Below, in pieces: positions 1 to 15,888 of a stretch of DNA of 64,000 bases. A program made the translations under genes and the position numbers. The notes below the pieces were generated by a model. That model had not been told where the DNA came from, made no database searches, and saw only the letters and a list, made by a program, of their open reading frames with translations. Position 1 is the first letter of the stretch, and the number at the start of each line of letters is the position of its first letter. This DNA comes from Sarcophilus harrisii (Eukaryota; Chordata; Mammalia; Dasyuromorphia; Dasyuridae): the NCBI RefSeq assembly GCF_902635505.1, contig NC_045432.1:77551051-77615050 (forward strand), given 5' to 3'.

Positions 1-823
1 TCTCTGTGTTACTGATGAGGAAAACTCAGGCCAGCAAAACTCTCCTGCCTCCACTGTGCTATACACCTCTCCCCAAAGGGCCCAGGTCCCCATTGCATAT
101 GCTGTCAGACATAGTTCAAGTTGTTTAACAGTTTTTCACAGAAAGGGAAGAAGAGAGGGAGGAAAGGAGAGAGGGAGGAAGGAAGGAAAGAAGGAAGAAA
201 ATAAGCAAGAAACAAAAAAGAACCTTGACCATAGAAAGCTGCTATGATGACAGGGACAAAACACCTCCATACAAAACCTCAAACCTGGTCTTGAATCCAA
301 AGGGCCTTCTTGGAAGAGCTCAAAAAGGATTTTAAAAGACAAAAGACGTAGAATACTATTGGCTTTCTCAGGGTAGCTCCTTCCAATGGCAAGGAGAAAA
401 TAAAAGGAGGATGGGTAGATGAGCACAGAGGAAGAAGCATCAGCCCAGGGTCACTTCTGGGGAAAGCTTGGGCTTGGCCCCAGAAGGCAGAAGAGAACAA
501 TGGGTGCAAGTTATTGGGAGGCAGATTCCCCATCTCCACAAATTGGACAACTTCCCATAAGTCTTAGTGCAGCCTCCGCTGTTTACCCAACATGGAAATC
601 CTTCAACTTGAGGCTGGAGGAGCACCCCTGCTCAAGGCTTTGAGCTTCCTTTCCACTCTGAGGTTCCATGATTAAGAGCAATTCCCTTCCTCTATTGGGC
701 CTCAGTTTTCTCCTCTGTAGAATGATGATAACAACGCAAGGCTCTTGGGAGAACAGCTCTGTGCCAAATGTGGACGTAGCCTAGAGATGGGAATAGTGCT
801 TCTGCTGCTGCTTCCTCCGAGGC
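1..823. other. Gene-free flank
   Basis: No coding region is recognisable. There is a short purine run (about 143-205) and a weak MIR-like stretch near 640-780 resembling the 'cctcagttt..tcctctgtagaatg' core. Nothing else stands out. Confidence 0.5.
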
Positions 824-1355
824 TCAGCTTCTCATTTCTTTTATTTATTTATTTATTTGATAGCCTTTTATTTACAGGTTATATGCATGGGTAACATTAC
901 AGCATTAACAATTGCCAAACCTCTTGTTCCAATTTTTCACCTCTTACCCCCCACCCCCTCCCCCAGATGGCAGGATGACCAGTAGATGTTAAATATATTA
1001 AAATATAAATTAGATACACAATAAGTCTACATGACCAAACCGTTATTTTGCTTTACAAAAAGAATCGGACTCTGAAATATTGTACAATTAGCTTGTGAAG
1101 GAAATCCAAAATGCAGGTGGGCATAAATATAGGGATTGGGAGTTCAATGTAATGGTTTTTAGTCATCACCCAGAGTTCTTTCTCTGGGCGTATTTTGCTG
1201 TACAAAAAGAATCAGACTCTGAAATATTGTACAATTAGCTTGTGAAGGAAATCCAAAATGCAGGTGGGCATAAATATAGGGATTGGGAGTTCAATGTAAT
1301 GGTTTTTAGTCATCACCCAGAGTTCTTTCTCTGGGCGTATCAGCTTCTCATTTCT
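824..1355 (-). mobile_element. 5'-truncated L1 3' end with 16-bp target-site duplication
   Basis: A minus-strand LINE-1 3' end of marsupial type. Its A-rich tail appears on the plus strand as repeated TTTA units at 840-858. It is bracketed by a perfect 16-bp direct repeat, TCAGCTTCTCATTTCT, at 824-839 and 1340-1355. This marks a target-primed insertion that is 5'-truncated to about 500 bp. The 5' part is tandemly duplicated (see the entry at 1044-1337). Family assignment rests on my recall of the marsupial L1 3' region, not on a search; the target-site duplication is read directly. Confidence 0.8.
1044..1337 (-). repeat. 147-bp tandem duplication inside the L1 copy
   Basis: Two head-to-tail copies of a 147-bp unit (about 1044-1190 and 1191-1337) are almost identical; one visible difference is 'gctttac' against 'gctgtac'. 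Both lie within the target-site duplication, so the duplication arose during or after insertion. Confidence 0.85.
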
Positions 1356-2164
1356 ATCTGCAGCAAGTTAGTTGCCACAGCCGATACTCATCTTTCATTT
1401 CTGGCCTTTTCTTTCCTGACTTCCGCCTCCTGTTGCACTCTCCTGAGGACATTTCTTCCCATCTCTGCCCCTTTGCTCAAGCCACCTTCCCCACAATCCC
1501 CACAATGGCCCCGACATAGCTGACTGAAGAGCTTGGCTGATGCTCTCAGCTCCAAGGGATTTCCTCCTCATTTGATTTCAGGCCAGAACTTCGGAGAAGC
1601 TCCATGCTGGGAGGTACTTCCAAGGCCATCCATACCAACCTGTACCCTACTGGGGGAGTCCTGCTTTTCCTTCTGTACTCAGGGCTTATGCAGCCCCTCC
1701 TTGGGGGCTGGTACCCTGTGATGGCAAGTACATTCCCTGGCCTTCACCACCCCTAAGCACTGACATCCTAGCTGTTCTCTCCGAGCCTCATCTACCTGGG
1801 TGTCTCTTTCTTTTCCTCACTCGAGAGGGCATTTCTTTTGCAGGTCTCAGGTCCAGCCAGGGGATCCAGAAGCCATAGCTTTTTCCTTTGTTCCAGCCAG
1901 TAAATCAGCTCTGGTTTGAAGAATAAGGCCTCCTGAATGGAAATGGAAGGAGAGATCACCACCTGGGATTGGAACACAGAGCTATTCTGAGCCCCTGGGG
2001 GTGGGAGCAAAGAGAAAGGGGAGCATCACGCCAGAAGGCACATTAGAGAGGCTCAGGATGGACTCTTAGGGACTCTCAGGGATGCTGCCATTAACTAGGT
2101 TATAGCAAGGGGATTAATGATCAGAGTGTGAAAGGACAACCAGGGAGTAGAAAGAAAACAAAGC

Positions 2165-2345
2165 AATGGATTGGAGTTTGGGGACTCCAATTTGAATCCG
2201 AGCACTGTTCTGAACTACCTGTGTGACCTTGGACAAATGTCTTTCTTTCCCTCAATTTTCTCATCAATAGGACCAAGAGGCTGGCCTGGGTGATTCCGAA
2301 GGCCCTCTCTCTGGCTCTAGGTCCAATGTACCTTACCAGACCTAT
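2165..2345 (+). repeat. MIR-type SINE fragment
   Basis: The stretch reads like a MIR core: a 'tgtgtgaccttggacaaatg' motif, then a 'ctcaattttctcatcaatag' motif. It is diverged and inactive. The surrounding 1356-2164 holds no gene I can recognise. Confidence 0.55.
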
Positions 2346-2515
2346 CTGGTCTGTGTGCTCCAGCAAAGGGACTGTCCCTCCAGTTTGCTCCCTTCTCTGC
2401 CTTGGCTCTCTACCCTCACCTCAATCTATTGGACTGTTTTTTAACCTTCAGGGAAGCCTTCCCTGCCACACTGACCAGACAGAGGAAAAGACAAAACAAA
2501 ACACAGTTTTTCTTG

Positions 2516-2711
2516 GTCTAGACCAGTGGTTCTCAAACTTTTGTTTTCAGTATCTTTATCCTATTAAAAATGATTGAGGATCTCTCCAAAGCGTTTTTGT
2601 TTATCTGGGTTATATTTATAAAAACTATTTTTGAATTTGTAGACCCTCTAAAAGGGTTTCAGAGATCCCCAGGATGCTCTAGACCATACTTTGAGAACCA
2701 CTGGTCTAGAC
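2516..2711. mobile_element. hAT-type MITE with TIRs and 8-bp target-site duplication
   Basis: The element proper (2524-2703, 180 bp) starts CAGTGGTTCTCAAAC and ends with a matching inverted repeat closing in GAACCACTG. It is flanked by the perfect 8-bp duplication GTCTAGAC at 2516-2523 and 2704-2711. An 8-bp duplication with CAGTGG termini is diagnostic of the hAT (Charlie-like) superfamily. It is too short to encode a transposase, so it is non-autonomous. Confidence 0.9.
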
Positions 2712-2954
2712 TCTGTGTCTGTTCTCCGATTACGGCCCTTCCTTCCTGCTCTGCCTGTCCTCTGGAAAATCCTCTCCACCTTCCTTCCCCTGGTATCTGG
2801 AAACTTTTGTAAACAAAAACATTGGGAACTCAGAAAACAGCCCCAGAAATATATAAGAGCAACACCACAGGGCAAAGCTGTCAAACTCCAAGAGACAGAG
2901 GATCCCTGTGGGCTGCCCAAATGCTGACTTACAAAACCACGCATTAACATCCAT

Positions 2955-3300
2955 CAGTCAACCTTTTTAAAGCACTTACTATGTGCCAGGCACTGGGCTA
3001 AGAGCTGGGGATAACAAAAGAGGCAAAAGGGGACCCCTGCCCTCAAGGGGCTCATAATCTAATAGGGGAGACCACACACAAACCTAGACATCCACATTGA
3101 GCTCTGGACAGGAGAAATAGGAAATAACGGAACAGAGGGAAGGCTCCGGGAATGAAGCAGGGTGGGGGAGGCTTCCTGGAGAAAGGGGCCTTTTTAGTTG
3201 CGACTTAAAGGGAGCCAGGGAGGTCAGTGGGCAGAGGGGAGAAGAGAGAGTAGAGGACTCCACACATGGAGGACAGGCAGGGAGAATGCTCAGAGTTGAT
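2955..3300 (+). repeat. Ancient interspersed repeat, family unresolved (LINE/MIR-like)
   Basis: Begins with the mammalian-wide 'tactatgtgccaggcactg' motif and continues with 'ggctcataatct' and 'cttcctggagaaagg' motifs. The same series recurs at 12546-14480, 19590-20575 and 51350-52060. I take it as an old LINE of the L2/L3 type, but the family is not proven. Confidence 0.6.
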
Positions 3301-4284
3301 AGATGGAGTCATGTTGTATTTTTAGTTATTATACTAAACTTTTGCATTTTAATCTGCTTCACCCCGGCTCTTTGGCAAATGAGTTTGACATGCCTGCTGC
3401 AGTGTATCAGCCGCCAGAGGATGTGAGCAGACAGTTCTCAGAAGTAGAATCATAAACTAGAAAGAGCCACATGAAACACTGCTCCAAGTCACCACTGGCC
3501 TTCAGTTAAACAAAAAAGGGTCCAGAAACTGGCTGGATCATCTTATTCTTTTTTATAAGCATGGCAGAACATCAGAGCCGAGAGGGGCCTGAGAGAGTAT
3601 TACACTCCAAGCAACTGACACTTAGGGATAAAGCATCTGTTCAAGGCCACACCCATCAGAAGCAAGAGGGCAGCTTGGGAGTCCCAGCCTCCCTGTCTGC
3701 CAGCATTCTGCAGGCCAATGTTCTCACTACATCAGGTCCTTCTCTGCACTGTGCTCAGTGCTCTACGCACTGCCTGCAGCTGCTTCCACAAAGAGAAGGC
3801 ACAGACAGATCTGTGCAGAGCATGATCTGAGAATGAGCTCTTATCTCAGAGCCAGCCTCCCTAAAGTCTGGAAGGTCCATCACTTTGTTTGCTGCTTTGT
3901 TATCCAGTTAACCTACCTACCTTATTAGATGGTAAACTATTGGTGGATAAGAATTAGATTTTATTTAGAGTTTTATTCCTGGCTCTTTTGAAGATCTGGT
4001 AAACAATTTACAGATCAATAAACATTTTCAACAGCCCTTGATTTGGGAACGCCAGGAAATAATGATAATGACAATAATCCTTCTGCACTACACTCCTTAT
4101 AGTGGGAAGGTGAACCTGGGTTCTCAGTGGACTGCAAACTTTGTCAGGTTTCACCAGTTTGATGTGTCTTTCCTTGGAGGGCCAGCATAGTTGACTGTGG
4201 AGGGGCTCATTACTAGATGACTTTTTCAGCCATGACAACTCACAAGGTCATTTAAGGCAGGCAGGGGTCAATACACGGAAGAGA
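3301..4284. other. No gene seen
   Basis: Only short, unsupported open frames. I see no exon with splice sites and family similarity here. Confidence 0.5.
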
Positions 4285-4980
4285 TCAATTTCTTTTTTAA
4301 AACATTAATTATAATTTTATTTTATTTTAAACTAGTAGCTTTTTATTTTCCAAATCCATGCGAAGATCGTTTTCAACATTCACCTTTGCAAAACCTTGCG
4401 TTCCAAATTTTTTCCCTTTTCTCCTCTTACCCCCTCCCATAGACAACAATCAATCTGATATAGATTAAACATGTGCAATTCTTCTAAACACATTTCTAAA
4501 TGTATTTCTATATCCACATGCTGTGCAAGAAAAAATCAGATCAAAAGGTGGGAAAAAAAGAAGCAAACAACAACAACAACAACAACAGTGAAAATACTAT
4601 GCTTTGATCCACACTCAGTTCCCACAATCCTCTCTCTGAGTGGCTCTCTCCCTCCCAACTCTGTTGGAATTGGCCTGAATCACGTCATTGTTGAAAAGAG
4701 CCACATCCGTCACAATTGATCATCACACAATCTTGTTGATACTTTGTACCATCTTCTCTTGGTTCTGCTCACTTCACTCAGCATCAGTTCATGTAAGTCT
4801 TTCCAGGCCTTTCTGAAATCACCCCGCTCGTCATTTCTTATAGAAATTCTTATTCCGTTACATTTATATACTATAGCACCCACTCAGCTTCCAGTTCTTT
4901 CCCACTACAAAGGGGACATGCTATAAACATGTGGGTCTTTTCCCCTTTTATATAAAGATCTTCAATTTCTTGAATTTACT
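4285..4980 (-). mobile_element. L1 3'-end fragment
   Basis: A minus-strand marsupial L1 3' end: an A-rich tail (T/A-rich on plus, about 4295-4345), the motif 'ctcctcttaccccctccca', and further on 'tggttctgctcacttcact' and 'cagcatcagttcatgtaag', typical of the L1 3' region in marsupials. A (CAA)n run lies at 4567-4587. Diverged. Confidence 0.7.
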
Positions 4981-5042
4981 ACTTACCAAAGGAGGAAGCT
5001 AAGACACAGAGCCTGGATTGCTGAAGGCAGGCTTCCGATTAC

Positions 5043-5158
5043 CAGGAAGCAGTAATTCTCCAGCAATACCTCTGCATAGAGGCCCCTCTGAGTGGACCAG
5101 CTGCTTCCATTCTTCTGGGGTAAGATACGCAGCCACATTTTTAAATGTCACTGAGCCT
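5043..5158 (-). pseudogene. Decayed KRAB-A exon
   Basis: Read on the minus strand the segment begins GSVTFKNVAAYLTPEEWKQL, a clear match to the KRAB-A start (VTFEDVAVYFTQEEWxxL). After that the frame slips: the expected 'MLENY' block appears in another frame as 'LENYCFL'. An acceptor-like TTTCAAG precedes it and a donor-like CTG/GTAATC follows, so the exon edges are still visible, but the exon is shorter than the 130 bp of the intact copy at 14949-15078. No finger exon was found below it. It is a remnant of a KRAB-zinc-finger gene in the same orientation as the intact one. Confidence 0.8.
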
Positions 5159-5244
5159 TGAAACAAGAGCCCTTACTGCCCTGTGGATAATCCCTTGGAT
5201 CTGCCCTGGGTCACTGGCTCTGCCGGGCGGTGGTTCTCTGGAAT

Positions 5245-5720
5245 GATTCCATCTGGTGCACTAAAGGAAAAGGAGCCATGAACGAGATCAAGCTTTTTGT
5301 TTGACTCCTCCAGGAAGTGGACTCTCTCTCATACTAAGCAATGGTGGAATGCAAAAAGAGTCAACATACTCCTATTTTGGAAGAGATGATCCAACTAGGG
5401 TCTGTGGGAATGGGCCTATTTTTTGCTAGGCACACACCTGGGGAGCAGTTATGGGCTCCAGATGAAAGGGATCCTTGAACTGCAGAAGGTGAGGGCCTCC
5501 TCACTCAGGTAGGGGGTAGGCACACTTACATCGGGACCATATCCCCCCTGATCAAGGGCTCAGTGAGATACCTTGATTTCTAGTGGTATCTCATCAGGGT
5601 CCTGCAGGAGGTAGCCAAGGCAAATTTGCTGAATGGAAAAACAGGGATTTCTCTTCCTTATGCATCCATCTGATTTTTGTGTTCTCTGCACTAATCAGCT
5701 CAGTGGCTCCCTAAAGCTCC
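5245..5720 (+). repeat. Direct duplication, copy A
   Basis: Closely similar to 9000-9445. Shared strings include 'gggtctgtgggaatgggcct', 'cagatgaaagggatccttga' and 'cttatgcatccatctgattt'. Copies differ by substitutions and small indels. No coding content recognised. Confidence 0.85.
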
Positions 5721-5984
5721 CGGGCAACTCAATTCCCTTCCTTGGGTAGGGAATTTCCCCATCTGAAAAACAGCTCCTACGTTCCTTTAAGTCCCAGACT
5801 CCTTCCAAGTAAAGTTTCCACTCATTTTCATGGCAGTTTCTGTCCCCTCCCACCTTCTCCAGCACATTGCTCCCTCCATCACTACCTCTTCACAAATCTT
5901 GAACCTATGGCTATCTGCTGATTCCTTCCTTTCTGCTTTCAAATATGTCCATCTCCTTTACCTTTAAAAACCCTTCAGTTAAAG

Positions 5985-6740
5985 TGATGAGGTGAAGGCT
6001 AGTTTTGGGGGTTCCCTTTCAGGGAACCAAAAATATGATGAGGTTTAGGCTTTGGGGTTCCCTTTTGTAGGGAATCAAATGAAAAGGTCTAGATTTAGGG
6101 AACCAAAATGATATTGGGGTTTCTGGTGGTCAGGGAGTTAAATGATAAGGACTAGTGGCAGATTCGGGGTTCAGGGAACCAAATGGAGAAATTTGGCTCC
6201 CCTGCACCCCCTTGGAATTTGGCAAAAGGGGAGGGGGTTTGGGGGAACCCTCTTAAAGGAACTTACACACCCGAAAACCTAGATTGATAAAAGAGGTTTA
6301 TTATAGGGATTGGGAAGTAAGATTAGAAATCCTGACAGAGCGGCATAAAGTCTCGTTAGGGAAATAGGTGAGGCTAAAGAGAGGGTAGCACTGGAAAAGA
6401 ATCTTATTCCAGTGGGCAGAGGCTTCCTTAGCATAGCATGGCACGTTTAGAACCTCTGCAAAGAGAGGATTTTAGATTGGCTCTTTTATAATAGCTTTGG
6501 CTACAAACTGAAGGGGGCTAGTGGGTGGAGTCCCAAGTTGACTCATCCACAAGCTGAATTTCGGCTTGTGCTGAATTTGTATAGAATTGAATGAGTTTCT
6601 TTAATTCAATAGGGTTGGAATTCTTTTGCTCAGGACTGAACCAACCCCACCTAGATAACAGAATGAAGCTGTTTATCTCGTTTCCCTCAGTCAGGGTCCC
6701 TCACTGAGGCAGACTTGAAGGAGATTTTCTTCATAGTTAA
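5985..6740 (-). mobile_element. Solo LTR-like fossil of an endogenous retrovirus
   Basis: On the minus strand the segment has the parts expected of a single long terminal repeat: a TATAAAAG box (plus strand near 6485), an AATAAA signal (near 6298) and a downstream stretch with repeated 'ggttccct' motifs. No internal retroviral region is attached. Edges are approximate and no clear target-site duplication was seen. Age looks moderate. Family not assigned. Confidence 0.5.
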
Positions 6741-7019
6741 CAATAATATCTTAATTATCAAATCTTTTTTTTTTACTTCAGTCTTTATCTTCCTCAACCT
6801 CTTTGTTGCACCAACATTTGGTGCTGTTGACTCCTCCTCTCCCTGGTTAAACTGTCTGCTCACGTGTCAGAGGGAAGGCACCAGCAGCTAGGGGTTAGGG
6901 CAGGAAAGACCTCCTAAGGCAAGTAGGATTTAAATTATCTTGTTTTTAAAGCAGCTTTAAAAACAATTCTCATTAATACAAAACATCCCCTCCTTCTGTT
7001 CTTTTACACAACTTAGCAT

Positions 7020-7420
7020 TGAGGTCACAGATATTTGAGCCGAGACTAGAAGATGGTAGATGGGAGAAGAGGGGAGAGAATGTTCCAGCCAGGAGAAACA
7101 GCCCAAGGGGCAGAGACTGGAATTGGAGCGTCATGTGTAAGGAACAGGATGTGAATTAATATAAGGGGATTATAGAGTTTGCAGTGCAAAGTGTAAAAAA
7201 AAAAAAAAAAAAAAAAAAAAGGCAAAAAACTGAAAAGGTAGGAAGGAGTCAAGTTGTGAGAGGTTTAAAATACCCAAAGTAACTTTTTTGAAAATTTGGG
7301 GAGCAAAAAAAGGGAGCAAGTGGAGTTTAAGAGGATGGAGGGGGGCCATGGTAGACCCCTGGACTGGAGAGTGGATTGATGTGGGGAAGAGCTTTGAGGC
7401 AGGAGGAGCATTGAGCCAAT
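7020..7420 (+). repeat. Ancient repeat with internal poly(A)
   Basis: Same unresolved old repeat family as at 2955 and 12546 ('ggagagaatgttccagccag', 'ggaacaggatgtgaattaat'). It is interrupted by a run of about 25 A at 7196-7220. Confidence 0.5.
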
Positions 7421-7559
7421 AGGATGGCTAGGATGTCATGGACATTTAAAGCTCTTGGGCAGCTGACCAGCAGGAACGAGGCTCTCAGGCTGTCCTGGCC
7501 TCAGTTTCCCTCCCTATAAATGGGGGGATGGGCAAGCTTTGGGGCAATGAGCATAGAGG

Positions 7560-8105
7560 AGGCCCGGATGCTCATTTATGGTTAACGGCCCAGCTCGGGG
7601 CCTAGAGGCTGCCTGGCACCCGCTGCGGCCCCGCCCTCCACCTAGAGGGTGTCGGAGGACTCGCAGGCTAGCGCAGGTAAATGCCCGGGGAGGCGGCCCA
7701 GAGCGCATCTGCGCAGGCGCGGCTGGGAAGTGCTACGGAGCCCCGGAGGGGACGGGAAGGAAGGAAGGGGAGCAAGCCCGAGTCAGACCCTGGAGAGCTC
7801 CAGGCATCCAGCCCTGCCACCACAGGAGCTTCAGACTCCTAGGGAGGGCGAGGCGGGGAGGGATGAAACCTGCCCCCGTGCTTCATACGTTCACACTCAA
7901 AAGCCCGGGAAAGCAGCACCGCTACCGGAAGTACTCCCGAATCCATCCCTGCTCTGAACCGGCTTTCCTCCTTCCTAGGGGAACTTCCATGCCGCTCTAG
8001 GCAGCCACGGCAGACTAGCGTCTCGGTGGTGCGCCCTGGCCTCTCCCCGCCCCGCTAGCTTTAGAGGGGGCGGAGCGTTCCCCTCGTCTCCCGTCGCCTT
8101 GGAAA
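7560..8105. promoter_or_regulatory. CpG-rich promoter-like segment
   Basis: CpG-rich in otherwise CpG-poor DNA. It contains an NRF1-type site (TGCGCAGGCGCG near 7710), an ETS-type ACCGGAAG (near 7924) and a GC-rich stretch at 8040-8075. The part 7985-8045 resembles 39243-39300. It lies 3 kb upstream, in the minus-strand sense, of the dead KRAB exon at 5.1 kb, and may be that gene's former promoter. Direction is inferred, not seen. Confidence 0.55.
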
Positions 8106-8114
8106 CTGCTCTGC

Positions 8115-8300
8115 TCCAATGGCCGAATTGACAGAGGACCAAAATTGTCGGTGCTGTCGCTCAGCCGTGTCAGCTTCGCTGTGATCCCGTTTGGGGTTTT
8201 CTTGCTAGAGATACCAGTGTGGCTTGCCATTTCCTTCTCCGTCTCATTTTGCAGATGGGCAAACTGAGGCAAGCAGGATGACGTGAGGGGCTTTGGGCAG
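8115..8300 (-). mobile_element. Mar1-type SINE (RTE-mobilised), partial
   Basis: Minus-strand copy: 'gtttggggttttcttgctag', 'ccatttccttctccgtctca' and 'gcaaactgaggcaagcagg' are the reverse of the marsupial Mar1 SINE body. Diverged. Confidence 0.75.
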
Positions 8301-8394
8301 ACAGGCCCATGGTTGCATTGCTGGGGGAGCTGGGACGGTTCTCCCGCCATTCTGGAGAGCGATTTGGAGTCTAGGACCCAAAATAACAATCTAG

Positions 8395-8590
8395 CTAGCC
8401 TTATTTACTTGGGCTTCAGCGTTGGTGAAGCATTTTGCAAACCACCCTCACCATCACCTTAGAAAGTAGGTGCCATATAGTCCCTATTTTTACTGATGAG
8501 GCTGCCTGACTTGCCCAGCGTCATACAGCTTGTAAGACTCTAAGACTGAATTTGTCTCTCCTGCCTGCAGATGCGCCACTGCAACCCCTA
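8395..8590 (+). repeat. MIR/L2-like fragment
   Basis: Contains 'gaagcattttgcaaaccacc', '..ttttactgatgagg' and 'gcccagcgtcatacagct', the usual MIR order. Diverged. Confidence 0.55.
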
Positions 8591-8595
8591 TTCCC

Positions 8596-8785
8596 TGCTT
8601 CTTAAACTGTGCTTCAGGACTCCATATGGGGTCTCATAACTAAATGTGGCAGTTGAGAAACTCAGGGTTATTATCCTAAATGTTTCATTTGTATACCTGT
8701 TTTACATACCTATAAAGCCAGGGGCATGTAAAAATTTCTCAGGTGCAAAGGGATCACCAGTAAAAAAAAAACTTTAAGAAGCCCC
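8596..8785. mobile_element. Probable hAT MITE
   Basis: Ends are inverted: GCTTCTTAAACT at the left, ACTTTAAGAAGC at the right, about 190 bp apart, with an interior resembling marsupial hAT MITEs ('tacataccta', 'catgtaaaaatttctc'). I could not see a clean 8-bp target-site duplication. Confidence 0.6.
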
Positions 8786-8999
8786 ACCCTGTTGCCCTGC
8801 TAGTTACCAAACTGTGCACATCCTTTGTTGACTCAGGGATACTGTCTCTAGACTTATGTCCCAAAGAACACAAAGAGGAAAGGAACCCATCTGTACAAAG
8901 ACACTTACAGAGGCTCTTTTTTTGTTATGGCAAAGAATAAGAAACTGAGGAGGTGCCTGAGAATTAGAAAATAGTTGAGTAATTGTGCTTTATGAATGT

Positions 9000-9445
9000 G
9001 ATTCTGTCAGGGATGATGGAGAAAGGAGCCGTGAATAAGATCAAGCAACTTCTCCTGGAAGTGGGCTATCTCATGTTAAACGATGGGGAAAAACAGAGCC
9101 ATCATACTATTTTGAAAGAAAGGATCCAACTGGGGTCTGTGGGAATGGGCCTATTTTTTGCTAGGAACACACCTGGGGAGCAGCTCTGGGTTCCAGATGA
9201 AAGGGATCCTTGAACTGCAGAAGGTGAGGGCTTCCTTACTCAGGTAGGGGGTAGGCACACTTGGATCAGGACCATATCCCCCCTGATTAGGGGCTCAATG
9301 AGAGACCCTGATTTCTGATGATATCTCATCAGGGCCCTGCAGGAGGTAGCCAAGACAGATTTGCTGAATGGAAAAACAGGGGTTTCTCTTCCTTATGCAT
9401 CCATCTGATTTTTGAGTTTTCTGTTCTAATGGATCCCTAGAGCTC
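9000..9445 (+). repeat. Direct duplication, copy B
   Basis: Partner of 5245-5720, in the same orientation about 3.75 kb away. Flanking sequence is not shared. Confidence 0.85.
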
Positions 9446-9489
9446 CTGAGCAAGTTAAGTCCTTTTATAGGCCTCCATTTGCCCATCTG

Positions 9490-9950
9490 AAAAATAAAGG
9501 ATTTGGACTAAGTGATTTCTAAGCATTAATACTGTACTATTAGTATATTGCAGGAAGTGAGAAAGGATAGTTTTAGAGAACCCTAGGAAGACGTTATAAA
9601 ATGATGCAGAGGGAAGTGAGCAGAACCAGGAGAATAATTTATACAATAACAACAATACTGTAAAGACAAACAACTTAGAAAGAATCAAAAACTCTGTTCA
9701 ATTCAATAACCAAGCAGCATTCCAGAGGGCATGTGGTGAAGCGGGCTGTCCACTTCTGGAGACAGGCTCAGGGTGCAGAATGAGACAGAAGATAGTTTGG
9801 GGTTAATTACTGGGAGGTTTTGCATGATTGTGCGTATTGGTTACAAGTGGTTTGTTCTTTTTCCCCCAAAATTAGGAGTGGGTGGGAAGGAGGCTAATTG
9901 GAAAGAAAAACACAATAAAGAAAATGTTTAGGAAAAGAAAACTTCACTAC
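9490..9950 (+). mobile_element. L1-like 3'-end fragment
   Basis: Contains 'gatgcagagggaagtgagca', 'gaaccaggagaataatttat' and 'aacaacaatactgtaaagac', matching the 3' portion of marsupial L1. It ends near 'cacaataaagaaaatg'. Diverged. Confidence 0.65.
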
Positions 9951-10508
9951 TCCCATTTCTCTCCCATCTTAACGATTGCAAAGCACCTTTTAAAGCACAA
10001 ACCCTGTGAGGCAACTAGAGGAAATACTGTTATCTCCATTTACAGATGGGGAGATTAAGGCCTGGGAAGGGTAAGGGGCTTACAGATGTGCCTACTAAAT
10101 AACAAAGAAAGAGAAAGCGTTTCTTTTTTGCCTTCCTTGCCATATCTCTGTAAGGAAAAGATTGGGACCAATTTATCTCTATTTTTGAGGAAGCCCAGGC
10201 TCGCTGAGACATAACTAATATATCCGGGACTATCTTTTTGGCCTGAGATCTAATTAGCTCTGGCGCTCAGTGTGACAAAGGCAATCTGCATAAAGTCACA
10301 GAGAGCCCCAACTTGAGGAGTATCCTATTTGAAGAAAGGAAGGCAGCTTATCGGAAGAAATTAACTGAGATATATCCCAGACCAAGAGATATAAGGAGAC
10401 TGCGAATCCTTCCTTGGATTTGTGCCAAAGCACCCATAGGAGGACTCTTTTATCTGGTCTGTTTGTCAGTATTCTCAACCCTGAGGGGAACCAAACCACT
10501 AGCTCAAC

Positions 10509-15078
<4,570 letters not shown>

Positions 15079-15689
15079 CTAAAATAACAAAGACACTGTC
15101 CCAGCTCTGTTCAGGGGTGGGGGGCCTGAGGCGGCAGAGGGCTTGGGCAGAGGTGGCAAGCCGAGTCTATGGGTAGGCATGGGGAAGGAGTTAGGGTGAG
15201 AGGAGTATGATACAGAGCAAATCGAACTTGGCCAAGAGCCAGGAGAAGCAGATTTGACTTTCTTCTAGCACTAAACTGTGGATTCAGGCAAATCCCTGGC
15301 CTGAGCTGGACCTCAGTTTCCTTATATCTCAAATTATGGAAGAAATGCTCTCTGAGGGGACAGTAGAGTAGATGAGAAGGACCCTGAACCAGATATGTGG
15401 ATCTGGCCCTTGCTTGTGATCTGGGCAAGTCTCTTTATCATTCTAAGTCTTTGCTCATCTATAAAATAGGGATAAGAATATTTGAATCAACTACCTCAAG
15501 GGGATTTTCTGAGGGAAGAGCTTTGTAAAGCTTGAAAATACAAAGAATTCTAAGTTGATTTTGCTTTCCATTACCGAGATTCTGTGATGACAGGGTTCTG
15601 ATCCTGGTTCTGCCCCCAACAGATCCCTTGCCTGGCCTGGGCCTCAGTTTCAGAGCTCTGAAATTCTTGGATTCTCTTTGTCTGGAGAC

Positions 15690-15888
15690 CTACGTTCTCT
15701 TTCTCCCCTCCTCCTTCTCCTCTCTTCTTTGTCTTCCTCCTCTCTTCTTCCTCTTCCTTTCTTCCTTCACCCCTTCTTTCTCTCTTCCTCTTCCTCTCTT
15801 CTTCCTCCCCTTCTTCTTCCTCTTCCTCCTCCTCTCCTTCTTCTTCTTCCTTTCTCCCCCTCTCTTCTTCCTCCTTTTCCAAGACTTG
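15690..15888 (+). repeat. Polypyrimidine tract
   Basis: About 200 bp of C/T, rich in CTTCCTC blocks, with few purine breaks. It sits between the KRAB-A exon and the candidate upstream exon. Confidence 0.9.
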
